The notes beneath the pieces are model-generated. The model made no database searches. It had not been told where the DNA came from and saw only the letters and a list, made by a program, of their open reading frames with translations. Of a DNA stretch of 64,000 nt, positions 54,937-63,203 are shown piece after piece; the stretch's first letter is position 1; every line of letters begins with the position of its first letter. The DNA comes from Sphingomonas sp. H160509 (GTDB lineage Bacteria > Pseudomonadota > Alphaproteobacteria > Sphingomonadales > Sphingomonadaceae), in assembly GCF_024124765.2 (NCBI RefSeq), contig NZ_JAMXSR020000002.1, positions 3,368,001 to 3,432,000 of the forward strand. The letters are read 5' to 3'. Position numbers and translations under genes: made by a program.

Positions 54937-55305
54937 ATGATCCAGATGCAGTCCAATCTCGACGTCGCTGACAACAGCGGCGCGAAGCGGGTGCAGTGCA
55001 TCAAGGTGCTTGGGGGTTCCAAGCGTCGTGTTGCAGGCGTTGGCGACATCATCGTCGTCAGCATCAAGGAAGCGCAGCCACGTGGCCGTGTGAAGAAGGG
55101 CGACGTTCACCGCGCGGTGATCGTGCGTACCGCCAAGGATATCCGCCGTGCAGACGGTACGGTCATCCGCTTCGACGGTAACGCCGCGGTGCTGGTCAAC
55201 AAGAACGAGGAGCCGATCGGCACCCGTATCTTCGGCCCAGTCGTTCGCGAGCTGCGCGGCAAGAAGCACATGAAGATCATCAGCCTCGCGCCGGAGGTGC
55301 TGTAA
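54937..55305 (+). CDS. rplN: 50S ribosomal protein L14
   Basis: L14 contacts the small subunit at an intersubunit bridge. The 122-residue protein begins MIQMQSNLDVADNSGAKRVQ with the signature GDIIVVSIKEAQPRGRVKKG. It opens the spc group, 52 bases after the terminator; AGAAGGGA lies before the ATG. The stop overlaps rplX by one base. A promoter is expected upstream, but I could not pick one with confidence. Confidence 0.99.
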   Translation: MIQMQSNLDVADNSGAKRVQCIKVLGGSKRRVAGVGDIIVVSIKEAQPRGRVKKGDVHRAVIVRTAKDIRRADGTVIRFDGNAAVLVNKNEEPIGTRIFGPVVRELRGKKHMKIISLAPEVL

Positions 55306-55622
55306 TGGCGTCGCAGCGTATCAAGAAGGGTGACAAGGTCATCGTCCTGTCCGGCAAGGACAAGGGCAAGACCGGTGAAGTCACCGTCTCCATGCCGAAG
55401 ACCGACAAGGTCGTCGTATCGGGCGTCAACGTCGCCGTGCGCCACACCAAGCCGACTCAGGGTGACCCGCAGGGTGGCCTGATCCGCAAGGAAGCACCGA
55501 TGCACGTTTCGAAGGTCGCGCACGTGACCGCAGACGGCAAGCCGACCCGCGTCCGCTTCGAGGAGCAGGACGGCAAGAAGGTCCGCGTCGCCGTCAAGAC
55601 CGGGGAGAAGATCAATGGTTGA
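55305..55622 (+). CDS. rplX: 50S ribosomal protein L24
   Basis: L24 initiates 50S assembly. The 105-residue protein starts MASQRIKKGDKVIVLSGKDK, the KOW motif, with NVAVRHTKPTQGDPQGGLIR. It overlaps rplN by one base and rplE by eight. Confidence 0.98.
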   Translation: MASQRIKKGDKVIVLSGKDKGKTGEVTVSMPKTDKVVVSGVNVAVRHTKPTQGDPQGGLIRKEAPMHVSKVAHVTADGKPTRVRFEEQDGKKVRVAVKTGEKING

Positions 55623-56238
55623 TCAGAACACTGGCGCTGAGAACACCGGCACCGAGGCAGTCTACGTCGCGCGCATGCGCAAGCTGTACGACGAGACGAT
55701 CATCAAGGCGATGACCGAGAAGTTCGGTTACAAGAACGTCATGGAGATCCCGCGGCTCGACAAGATCGTGCTGAACATGGGCGTCGGCGAAGCCACGCAG
55801 GACAAGAAGAAGGTTGACCAGGCTGCTTCCGAAATGGAGCTGATCGCCGGCCAGAAGCCTGTCGTGACGAAGGCCAAGAAGTCGATCGCGCAGTTCAAGC
55901 TGCGTGAAGGCATGCCGATCGGCGTGAAGGTCACCCTCCGCCGCGAGCGCATGTACGAGTTTCTCGACCGTTTCATCACGATCGCTCTTCCCCGCGTCCG
56001 CGATTTTCGCGGCCTCAACCCGAAGAGCTTCGATGGCCGTGGCAACTATGCCTGCGGTATCAAGGAGCAGATCGTGTTCCCAGAAATCAGCTATGACCGG
56101 GTCGACAAGGTCCGCGGCATGGATGTGATCGTGACGACGACCGCAAAGACCGACGACGAGGCTCGCGAGCTTCTCCGTCTGTTCGGTTTCCCGTTCCCGA
56201 TCGAAGACGACGCTGCCGACGAGAAGAAGGCAGCTTAA
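55615..56238 (+). CDS. rplE: 50S ribosomal protein L5
   Basis: L5 binds 5S rRNA and contacts P-site tRNA. The 207-residue protein has an acidic N-terminal extension (MVDQNTGAENTGTEAVYVAR) before the core MRKLYDETIIKAM and LDKIVLNMGVGEATQDKK. The C-terminus carries an extra acidic/basic tail (EDDAADEKKAA). Both extensions are longer than in E. coli, but the fold residues are all present. The start overlaps rplX; the first internal Met (21) is an alternative. Confidence 0.97.
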   Translation: MVDQNTGAENTGTEAVYVARMRKLYDETIIKAMTEKFGYKNVMEIPRLDKIVLNMGVGEATQDKKKVDQAASEMELIAGQKPVVTKAKKSIAQFKLREGMPIGVKVTLRRERMYEFLDRFITIALPRVRDFRGLNPKSFDGRGNYACGIKEQIVFPEISYDRVDKVRGMDVIVTTTAKTDDEARELLRLFGFPFPIEDDAADEKKAA

Positions 56239-56244
56239 TCTAAG

Positions 56245-56340
56245 TCCCCCTCCCGCTTGCGGGAGGGGTCAGGGAGGGGCCTCGCGCCTAACGGGCGTTG
56301 GTCCTTCCCTCCCCAACCCCTCCCGCAAGCGGGAGGGGAG
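56245..56340. repeat. Paired inverted palindromes, family H, inside the spc operon
   Basis: CCCCTCCCGCTTGCGGGAGG and the mirror CCTCCCGCAAGCGGGAGGGG flank a spacer with GGGAGGGGCCTCGCG. It lies between rplE and rpsN, inside an operon, and must be transcribed. Confidence 0.85.
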
Positions 56341-56364
56341 CTAGCAAAGAAAGAACTTAAGTCG

Positions 56365-56670
56365 ATGGCGAAACTGAGTTCAGTCAACAAGAACGAGCGC
56401 CGCAAGCGCATGGTCAAGCAGTATGCCCCGAAGTACGCGGCACTGAAGGCAATCGCAGCGGACAAGACGCTCGACGACGGTGAGCGTCTGATCGCTCGCC
56501 TCAAGATGGCGGCACTGCCGCGCAACGCGAACCCGACCCGCATCCGTAACCGGTGCGAGCTGACCGGTCGCCCGCGCGCCTATTACCGCAAGTTCCGGCT
56601 CTGCCGTATTCAGCTGCGCGATCTGGCCAACAAGGGCCTCATCCCCGGCGTCACGAAGTCGAGCTGGTAA
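56365..56670 (+). CDS. rpsN: 30S ribosomal protein S14 (zinc-free type)
   Basis: S14 completes the head of the small subunit. The ATG at 56365 gives 101 residues: MAKLSSVNKNERRKRMVKQY with RNRCELTGRPRAYYRKFRLC. The CxxC...CxxC zinc ribbon is absent, so this is the long, zinc-independent form. The ribosome-binding site (AAGAAAG) is modest. It is separated from rplE by a palindromic element. Confidence 0.98.
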   Translation: MAKLSSVNKNERRKRMVKQYAPKYAALKAIAADKTLDDGERLIARLKMAALPRNANPTRIRNRCELTGRPRAYYRKFRLCRIQLRDLANKGLIPGVTKSSW

Positions 56671-56680
56671 GGACTAAATC

Positions 56681-57076
56681 ATGGCAGTGACCGATCCCCT
56701 GGGTGATTTGCTCACCCGTATCCGTAATGGCCAGCGCGCGAAGAAGGACTCCGTCCTCACGCCGGCGTCGAAGCTGCGCGTCCGCGTGCTCGACGTTCTG
56801 CAGCGCGAAGGCTATATCCGTGGCTATAGCGAAGAGCAGATGGGCCCCGCGGCCGGCCTTCGCATCGAGCTGAAGTATTTCGAGGGCCAGCCTGCGATCA
56901 AGCATGTCGCACGCGTCTCGAAGCCCGGCCGTCGCGTCTATTCCGGCTCGCAGGAACTCCCGCGCGTCCGTAACGGCCTCGGCATCACCATCGTCTCGAC
57001 GCCCCGCGGCGTGCTTTCGGATTCCGAAGCACGCGAGCAGAACGTCGGCGGCGAAGTCCTCGCGGAGGTGTTCTGA
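56681..57076 (+). CDS. rpsH: 30S ribosomal protein S8
   Basis: S8 is a primary 16S-binding protein and, in E. coli, the translational repressor of spc. The 131-residue protein begins MAVTDPLGDLLTRIRNGQRA and ends with VSTPRGVLSDSEAREQNVGG and EVLAEVF. It follows rpsN by ten bases and overlaps rplF by one base. Confidence 0.99.
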   Translation: MAVTDPLGDLLTRIRNGQRAKKDSVLTPASKLRVRVLDVLQREGYIRGYSEEQMGPAAGLRIELKYFEGQPAIKHVARVSKPGRRVYSGSQELPRVRNGLGITIVSTPRGVLSDSEAREQNVGGEVLAEVF

Positions 57077-57609
57077 TGAGCCGCATTGGTAAGAAGCCGG
57101 TCACCGTACCGGCGGGCATCACGCCGACCATCGAGAACAAGCAGCTGACGATGAAGGGCCCCAAGGGTACCCTCAAGATGCCGCTTCGCGACGAGATCAG
57201 CTACACGATCGAAGACGGCGGCATTTCGGTGCAGCCGGCCAACGACACCAAGCGCGCTCGCGCGTTCTGGGGCATGCAGCGGACCATGGTGCAGAACCTG
57301 GTCACCGGCGTGTCGGAAGGCTTCACCAAGAAGCTGCTGATCACCGGCGTCGGCTATCGTGCCGCAGCGCAGGGTCGCAACCTCAAGCTGCAGCTCGGCT
57401 ACAGCCACGACGTCAACATCGACGTGCCGGAGGGGATCGAAGTCAAGACCCCCGACAACACGACGATCGAGATCTCGGGTTCGGACAAGCAGATGGTCGG
57501 TCAGCTGGCCGCGGAAATTCGTCAGTGGCGCAAGCCCGAGCCTTACAAGGGCAAGGGTATCAAGTACGACGGCGAGTTCATCTTCCGCAAGGAAGGGAAG
57601 AAGAAGTAA
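57076..57609 (+). CDS. rplF: 50S ribosomal protein L6
   Basis: L6 lies near the factor-binding site. The 177-residue protein begins MSRIGKKPVTVPAGITPTIE and has the C-terminal signature GKGIKYDGEFIFRKEGKKK. It overlaps rpsH at its start and rplR at its stop (TAATG) by one base each. Confidence 0.99.
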   Translation: MSRIGKKPVTVPAGITPTIENKQLTMKGPKGTLKMPLRDEISYTIEDGGISVQPANDTKRARAFWGMQRTMVQNLVTGVSEGFTKKLLITGVGYRAAAQGRNLKLQLGYSHDVNIDVPEGIEVKTPDNTTIEISGSDKQMVGQLAAEIRQWRKPEPYKGKGIKYDGEFIFRKEGKKK

Positions 57610-57965
57610 TGACCAAGGGACTTTCTCTTTTCGCCAAGCGGCGTCGCCGCAACCGTACCGCGCTCCGCGCACGTGCAGGCACCCGTCCGCGGTTGTCGGT
57701 GCATCGCTCGGGCAAGCACATCTATGCCCAGGTGATCGACGATGCCGCCGGCACGACGGTCGCATCGGCCTCGACGCTGGAGAAGGACGTGCGCGGCACG
57801 TCCGGCGCCAACATCGACGCGGCGACTTCGGTCGGCAAGCGCGTCGCCGAGGCTGCCAAGGCAGCGGGCGTGACCCAGGTCGTGTTCGATCGCGGCGGCT
57901 TCCTCTACCACGGTCGCGTGAAGGCTCTTGCCGATGCCGCGCGCGAAGCCGGATTGGAGTTCTAA
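57609..57965 (+). CDS. rplR: 50S ribosomal protein L18
   Basis: L18 binds 5S rRNA. The ATG at 57609 overlaps the rplF stop and gives MTKGLSLFAKRRRRNRTALR, 118 residues, with RPRLSVHRSGKHIYAQVIDD and FDRGGFLYHGRVKALADAAR. The longer upstream start reads through rplF and was rejected. Confidence 0.98.
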   Translation: MTKGLSLFAKRRRRNRTALRARAGTRPRLSVHRSGKHIYAQVIDDAAGTTVASASTLEKDVRGTSGANIDAATSVGKRVAEAAKAAGVTQVVFDRGGFLYHGRVKALADAAREAGLEF

Positions 57966-57968
57966 GAC

Positions 57969-58760
57969 ATGGCTGACGAAAACAACACGCCGGCAGTAAT
58001 CGCTCCCGAGACGACCGCACAGGACGTCACGGCTCAGAACGTTCCGCAGAGCACTGGCTACCAGGGCAACAACGGTGGCGGTCGCGGTCGCGGCGGTCCC
58101 GGTGGCGGCGGCGGTGGTCGTGGTGGCCCCGGCGGCAACCGCAGCGGTGGCCCAGGCGGCAACCGCGGTGGTCGCGACGGCGGTCGCGGCCGCGACAATC
58201 GTGGCGGTCGTCCCGGTGCGGACGATGGCGGCGAAGAGCTGATCGAGAAGCTGGTGCACATCAACCGCGTCTCGAAGACGGTCAAGGGCGGTAAGCGCTT
58301 CGGCTTCGCAGCGCTCGTCGTCGTCGGCGACGGCAAGGGTCGTGCAGGCTTCGGTCATGGCAAGGCACGCGAAGTGCCGGAAGCCATCTCGAAGGCGACG
58401 GCTGCTGCCAAGAAGAAGATGGTTCGCGTTCCGTTGAAGGACGGTCGCACGCTGCATCATGACGGCAACGGTCACTTCGGTGCCGGCAAGGTCACGCTGC
58501 GGTCGGCGCCTCAGGGTACGGGCATCATCGCCGGTGGCCCGATGCGCGCAGTCTTCGAATCGCTGGGCGTTGCGGACGTTGTGACCAAGTCGGTCGGCAC
58601 GTCGAACCCCTACAACATGATCCGCGCCACGTTCGAGGCCCTTGGCGAGCAGACCTCGCCCAAGGCCGTCGCACAGCGTCGCGGCAAGAAGATCGCCGAC
58701 CTGCTCGGCCATGGTGGTTCGAAGACCGCCGAGGCCGATGCAGCTGCGATCACGGAGTAA
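57969..58760 (+). CDS. rpsE: 30S ribosomal protein S5 with an RGG-rich N-terminal extension
   Basis: S5 acts in decoding fidelity and mRNA unwinding. The 263-residue protein is about 95 residues longer than E. coli S5. The extra N-terminal region (residues 20-85) is almost wholly Gly, Arg, Asn and Asp, with repeats such as GGPGGNRSGGPGGNRGGRDG. It resembles RGG-box RNA-binding tails. The canonical S5 core begins near ELIEKLVHINRVSKTVKGGK and includes GFGHGKAREVPEAI and GTGIIAGGPMRAVFE. It follows rplR by three bases. Similar extensions occur in other sphingomonads, as I recall. Confidence 0.98.
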   Translation: MADENNTPAVIAPETTAQDVTAQNVPQSTGYQGNNGGGRGRGGPGGGGGGRGGPGGNRSGGPGGNRGGRDGGRGRDNRGGRPGADDGGEELIEKLVHINRVSKTVKGGKRFGFAALVVVGDGKGRAGFGHGKAREVPEAISKATAAAKKKMVRVPLKDGRTLHHDGNGHFGAGKVTLRSAPQGTGIIAGGPMRAVFESLGVADVVTKSVGTSNPYNMIRATFEALGEQTSPKAVAQRRGKKIADLLGHGGSKTAEADAAAITE

Positions 58761-58766
58761 GCGATC

Positions 58767-58943
58767 ATGGCAACCATCAAGATCACGCAGACCGGTTCGC
58801 CGATCCGCCGCGAGAAGGACCAGCGCGCAACGCTGATCGGTCTCGGTCTCAACAAGATGCACAAGACCCGCGAGCTGGAAGACAGCCCAGAGGTCCGCGG
58901 CATGATCCGTAAGGTGCAGCACATGGTGTCGGTCGAAGGCTGA
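58767..58943 (+). CDS. rpmD: 50S ribosomal protein L30
   Basis: L30 is a small peripheral 50S protein. I read it directly from the sequence: 58 residues, MATIKITQTGSPIRREKDQR, then ATLIGLGLNKMHKTRELEDS and an end at QHMVSVEG. It starts six bases after the rpsE stop. A terminator-like hairpin follows 30 bases downstream, before rplO. Confidence 0.96.
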   Translation: MATIKITQTGSPIRREKDQRATLIGLGLNKMHKTRELEDSPEVRGMIRKVQHMVSVEG

Positions 58944-58972
58944 GCCTTCACGCTACCTAGTGACAAATACCG

Positions 58973-59003
58973 GGAAGGGGGCTAACGGCCCCCTTCCTTA
59001 TTT
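58973..59003 (+). terminator. Intrinsic terminator between rpmD and rplO
   Basis: GGAAGGGGGC pairs with GGCCCCCTTCC around TAAC, followed by TTATTT. It lies inside the classical spc operon, so rplO may need read-through or its own promoter. Confidence 0.75.
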
Positions 59004-59063
59004 CCGGATTCGAACCCGGCGATTTCAAACCAGCGCGTAACAAGCGAAAGCGAGTGCATTACC

Positions 59064-59606
59064 ATGAAGCTCAACGAACTCCGCGATAACGAAGGTGCCC
59101 GTAAGTCCAAGATGCGCGTCGGACGCGGCATCGGCTCGGGCAAGGGCAAGACGGCAGGCCGCGGCCAGAAGGGCCAGAAGAGCCGCGAGGGCGTGTCCAT
59201 CGCCGGCTTCGAAGGCGGCCAGATGCCACTGCACATGCGTCTGCCTAAGCGCGGCTTCAACAACATCTTCCGCAAGGACTTCGCAGAGGTCAACCTCGGT
59301 GCGATCCAGCTCGCGGTCGACGCCGGCAAGATCGAGGCGAACGCCACGCTCGACCACGACGCGCTGAAGGCCGCTGGCCTGGCACGCGGCGGCAAGGACG
59401 GCGTCCGCCTCCTCGCCAAGGGCGAGCTGACCACGGTCCTCTCGTTCACCGTCGACGGCGCGTCGAAGGGCGCGATCGAAGCGGTCGAGAAGATCGGCGG
59501 CAAGGTCGAGGTGATCCACTTCGTCCCCGCAGCCGAAAAGGCTGCCGCCAAGAAGGGCGTGAAGTACAAGGAGCGTGCGGCGCACAAGGCGTCGTTCAAG
59601 GCCTGA
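59064..59606 (+). CDS. rplO: 50S ribosomal protein L15
   Basis: L15 is a late-assembly 50S protein. The 180-residue protein begins MKLNELRDNEGARKSKMRVG and has the glycine-rich GRGIGSGKGKTAGRGQKGQK and GGQMPLHMRLPKRGF signatures. It is longer than E. coli L15 through an Ala/Lys-rich C-terminal tail (AAEKAAAKKGVKYKERAAHK). It lies between two intrinsic terminators. Confidence 0.98.
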   Translation: MKLNELRDNEGARKSKMRVGRGIGSGKGKTAGRGQKGQKSREGVSIAGFEGGQMPLHMRLPKRGFNNIFRKDFAEVNLGAIQLAVDAGKIEANATLDHDALKAAGLARGGKDGVRLLAKGELTTVLSFTVDGASKGAIEAVEKIGGKVEVIHFVPAAEKAAAKKGVKYKERAAHKASFKA

Positions 59607-59613
59607 CCTTGAT

Positions 59614-59649
59614 GGGGGGGGGGCGCCGAGTGCGCCTCCTCCCTTTTTT
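59614..59649 (+). terminator. Intrinsic terminator after rplO
   Basis: A ten-G run with GCGC pairs with GCGCCTCCTCCC across a short loop (G-U pairs included), followed by six T at 59644-59649. Confidence 0.7.
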
Positions 59650-59700
59650 GTTAAGGCCTTCTGAGTTGCTCCGCCACGGCAACCCATACGATCTCTCCTC

Positions 59701-59829
59701 CATCCCGTTCGTGCCGAGTAGAGGTCGAGCGTAGTCGAGAACTCGTATCGAGGTACAAGACCCAAGCGGGCCAGTCCTTCGATACGCCGTCTCGACAAGC
59801 TCGACGTCTACTCGGGACGAACGGGATGG
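59701..59829. repeat. Paired inverted palindromes, family I
   Basis: CATCCCGTTCGTGCCGAGTA with GTCGAGCGTAGTCGAG is mirrored by CTCGACAAGCTCGAC and TACTCGGGACGAACGGGATG. It is the single copy of this type in the window, inside the 391-base rplO-secY gap. Confidence 0.85.
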
Positions 59830-59910
59830 GGTTGACCGCATCGGGTTCAACCAACGTAGTAAATCAGTGGACGAGGTGGTTCTCCACTCATCCATATCCG
59901 CCTTAGCCAT

Positions 59911-59938
59911 TAGACAAGCGCGCCCGTGCGCCTATATG
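59911..59938 (+). promoter_or_regulatory. Candidate promoter of secY-adk
   Basis: TAGACA (59911-59916), 16 bases, TATATG (59933-59938). It is 60 bases before the secY ATG, after the rplO terminator, so a promoter is needed here. Confidence 0.5.
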
Positions 59939-59997
59939 AGCGGCGGGGGGCGGTCACAACGCATCCCGCCTTCTTTGTTTCCAGGACGATCACACGC

Positions 59998-61363
59998 ATG
60001 GCATCCGCAGCCGACCAGATGGCGCAAAGCATCAGCCTTTCGAAATTCGCGAAGGCGACCGACCTCAAGAAGCGGTTGTGGTTCACGATCGGTGCGCTGA
60101 TCATTTTCCGCCTGCTCAGCTATGTCCCGCTGCCGGGTGTCGACCCGACCGCGCTCGGCCTGCTCTCGCAGCAGACGCAGGGCGGCGTGCTCGACTTCTT
60201 CAACACCTTCTCGGGTGGTTCGCTCAGCCGCATGTCGCTGATCGCGCTCGGCGTGATGCCCTACATCACCGCCTCGATCGTGGTGCAGCTCGCGACCTCG
60301 CTGTCGCCGACGCTCGCCGCCATCAAGAAGGACGGCGAGATCGGGCCGCAAGCGCCTCAACCAGTACACGCGCTACGGCACGGTCGGGCTGACCGCGGTG
60401 CAGGGCTACTTCATCGCCGTCGGCCTTGAGACGCTCGGGGCGGCTCAGGGCATCCAGGCGGTCATCGAGCCCGGCATGATGTTCCGCGTCGCCGCGGTCA
60501 TCTCGCTGATCGGCGGTACGATGTTCCTGATGTGGCTCGGCGAGCAGATCACAAGCCGCGGCATCGGCAACGGCGTCTCGTTGATCATCATGGCCGGCAT
60601 CGTCGCGCATCTCCCCGTCACGCTGGTCAACCTGCTCGAGGGCGGCCGCTCGGGCTCGCTCGATCCGATCAAGCTGATCGGCATCGTCGTTGCGGTGGTC
60701 GTGCTGATCCTCTTCATCTGCTTCATGGAGCGCGCGCAGCGCCGCATCCTGATCCAGTATCCCAAGCGCCAGACTCAGCGCGGCATGCAAGCCGATCGCA
60801 GTCATCTGCCGCTGAAGATCAACACCGCCGGCGTCATTCCGCCGATCTTCGCTTCGTCGCTGTTGCTGATGCCGTTGACGATCTCGCAGTTCGCCGGTCA
60901 GCGCGTCGCGGGTGAGTCGAAGTGGGGTGACTTCATCATCACCCTCAACCAGTACCTGCAGCACGGCTCGCCCGTGTACATGCTGCTGTACGGCGCCGGC
61001 ATTATCTTCTTCTCGTTCTTCTACACCGCGGTCGTCTTCAACCCCGAGGAAACCGCCGACAACCTGAAGCGCAATGGCGGGTTCATCCCCGGCATTCGTC
61101 CGGGCAAGAACACCGAGAATTACTTCGATTACGTGCTGACGCGCATCACCGTCATCGGTGCGGCGTATCTGACGATCATCTGCTTGTTGCCGGAATATCT
61201 GGTGACCGCGTTGCAGATCCCGTTCTACCTCGGTGGCACCAGCCTGCTGATCGTCGTCAACGTGACGATGGACACGGTGACGCAGATCCAGTCGCACCTG
61301 TTGGCGCACCAGTATGGCGACCTGATCAAGAAGGCGAAGCTCAAGGGCAATCGACTTCGTTAA
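59998..61363 (+). CDS. secY: Preprotein translocase subunit SecY (one frameshift)
   Basis: SecY is the channel-forming subunit of the Sec translocon, with ten membrane spans. It begins MASAADQMAQSISLSKFAKA, then LKKRLWFTIGALIIFRLLSY and VPLPGVDP. The plug-region signature is FFNTFSGGSLSRMSLIALGV; later come GIGNGVSLIIMAGIV and the end VTQIQSHLLAHQYGDLIKKA. One surplus G at 60343-60345 breaks the frame between KKDGEIG and RKRLNQYTRYG; corrected length is 454. The upstream 24-codon extension reads into the promoter region and was rejected. Confidence 0.97.
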
Positions 61364-61415
61364 GTTGCGGGGCTAACCCGGTTTAATTCCTGCACGAACG
61401 AGGGGAGTGCGTTTC

Positions 61416-62066
61416 GTGAATATCATCCTTCTTGGACCGCCCGGCGCGGGCAAGGGCACCCAAGCCGCCACGCTCGTCAGCGAGCGCGGCATGGTGCAGC
61501 TTTCGACCGGCGACATGCTGCGCGCAGCGGTCGCCGCCGGAACGCCGGTCGGTCTCCAGGCGAAGTCGGTCATGGAATCCGGCGGTCTCGTCTCTGACGA
61601 GATCGTGTCGGGCATCATCGGCGAGCGTCTCGACCAGCCGGACACGGCGAACGGCGTCATTTTTGACGGCTATCCGCGAACTGCGGCGCAGGCGGAAGCG
61701 CTGGACGGTCTGCTGGCCGATCGTGGTCGCACGCTCGACTACGTCATCGAACTCGGCGTCGACGAGGCCGCGTTGATCGACCGCGTCGTCGGCCGCTACA
61801 CCTGCGCCAAGTGCGGCACGGGCTATCACGATCGCTACAAGAAGCCGGTCGTGGCAGGCGTCTGCGACGTCTGTGGCTCGACCGAGTTCAAGCGCCGTCC
61901 CGATGACAACGCGGAAACGGTTCACAACCGCATGGCCGAATACCGCGCGAAGACGGCACCGATCCTGCCGATCTACGACGCACGGGGTCTGGTCTACCGC
62001 GTTGATGGCATGGCTGACATCGCGCACGTGGGCGCGGCGATCGCTGCGATTCTAGACAAAAAGTAA
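61416..62066 (+). CDS. adk: Adenylate kinase with Cys-type lid
   Basis: Adk interconverts ATP, ADP and AMP. The 216-residue protein starts at the GTG at 61416 (MNIILLGPPGAGKGTQAATL), which has GAGGGGAG upstream; the GTG at 61407 lies too close to that site. The AMP-binding part has STGDMLRAAV and FDGYPRTAAQAEAL. The lid carries four cysteines (YTCAKCGTGYHD and GVCDVCGS), a metal-binding form more often described for Gram-positive enzymes, though some alphaproteobacteria share it. It follows secY by 52 bases. Confidence 0.97.
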   Translation: MNIILLGPPGAGKGTQAATLVSERGMVQLSTGDMLRAAVAAGTPVGLQAKSVMESGGLVSDEIVSGIIGERLDQPDTANGVIFDGYPRTAAQAEALDGLLADRGRTLDYVIELGVDEAALIDRVVGRYTCAKCGTGYHDRYKKPVVAGVCDVCGSTEFKRRPDDNAETVHNRMAEYRAKTAPILPIYDARGLVYRVDGMADIAHVGAAIAAILDKK

Positions 62067-62125
62067 GCGTGTTCCCCTGGGGGGGGGGCGGGGCGCAATC
62101 TGGGTCCCCACCCTCACACCCTTTC

Positions 62126-62233
62126 CGTCATCCCGGCGCACGCCGGGACCCACGGATACGGCGGACCAAGCGAGAGCGTGCTACCACTTCCCACTCCGCA
62201 ACCATGGGTCCCGGCGTGCGCCGGGATGACGGG
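62126..62233. repeat. Paired inverted palindromes, family E
   Basis: CGTCATCCCGGCGCACGCCG with GGACCCACGG is mirrored by CCATGGGTCCCGG and CGTGCGCCGGGATGACG. It is the single copy of this type here, between adk and the response regulator. Confidence 0.85.
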
Positions 62234-62417
62234 GTAGGAGTGGGGCAGCTGACTGAGGCGCTTTCGTCTCAGGCCGACCACAACATCAACATGACGAAAT
62301 TGTCACCCCTCGGTCATCGCCCTGACCCCCGCCCGATCCTAGAACGAACACGTGGCCAGCAACGGTCGCATGAGTTTCCAGAGATCGGTGCCCGTCACTC
62401 CCGGGGGTACCGTGGGG

Positions 62418-62457
62418 GGCCGGCGGGAAGGGTTCTTTCCGCCGGCCTTTCCGTTTA
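62418..62457 (+). terminator. Intrinsic terminator or attenuator before the response regulator
   Basis: GGCCGGCGGGAA pairs with TTTCCGCCGGCC, followed by TTTCCGTTT, only 13 bases before the regulator start. An upstream hairpin (CGGTGCCC...GGGTACCG, about 62380-62412) precedes it. The unit could terminate a short RNA or attenuate the regulator gene. Confidence 0.7.
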
Positions 62458-62469
62458 TAAGGGCAGGAG

Positions 62470-63203
62470 ATGGTGACCGAAATCGGTGGCAGGGAAGGTG
62501 ATACCGCGTTGAGCCGCAAGATCCTGATCGTCGAGGACGACGCCTCGACATCCGCCTATCTTGCCAAGGGCCTGGCTGAGGCCGGCCATGCAATCGAAGC
62601 GTGTGCAGACGGCCGCGACGGCCTGTTCCTGGCAAGCGAGGGCATCTTCGACCTCATCATCGCGGATCGCATGCTGCCGGGCCTGGATGGCCTGTCTATG
62701 GTCAGCGCGATCCGCGCCGCGGGCATCGCGACGCCCGTACTGATCCTGTCCGCACTCGCCGCCGTCGACGACCGGGTCGACGGTCTCAAGGCAGGTGCCG
62801 ACGATTATCTGTGCAAGCCCTTCTCGTTCGCCGAGCTCTCCGCACGGATCGAGGCCATGCTCCGCCGCTCCGATCGCGCTGCGACCGAACCGCAGAAAAC
62901 CAAGCTCTCCGTCGGCGACCCTTGGAAATCGATCTGCTCGCCCGCGCGGTGTCGCGTGCCGGCCGCTCGATCCCGCTTGGCGCCCGTGAGTTCAACCTGC
63001 TCGAATTTCTCGCCCGCCATGCCGGCCAGGTGGTGACCCGCACGATGATGCTCGAGAAGATCTGGAATTACCATTTCGACCCGGGCTCGAACGTGGTCGA
63101 CGTCCATATCGGCCGTCTCCGCCGCAAGCTCGAGGAAGGTTTCCCGACGCCGATCCTCCACACGGTCCGCGGCGCAGGCTATCGGCTCGCCGTAGAAGGG
63201 TGA
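62470..63203 (+). CDS. OmpR-family response regulator (one frameshift)
   Basis: This is a two-component DNA-binding regulator. The receiver domain has KILIVEDDAS, the phospho-acceptor aspartate in LIIADRMLPGLDGL, the Thr/Ser position in LILSAL, and the conserved lysine in CKPFSF. The winged-helix output domain has PLGAREFNLLEFLARHAGQ and ends with IGRLRRKLEEGFPTPILHTV, RGAGYRLAVEG. The frame breaks at CCC (62919-62921) between SVGD and LEIDLLARAV, by two extra or one missing base. The start is uncertain: GGCAGGAG abuts the ATG at 62470, and a TTG nearer KILIVEDD also fits. The stop overlaps the kinase start. Confidence 0.9.

Noticed and set aside
59004..59020. CCGGATTCGAACCCGG resembling a tRNA T-arm between rpmD and rplO
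   Set aside because: No acceptor, D- or anticodon arm can be found around it on either strand.
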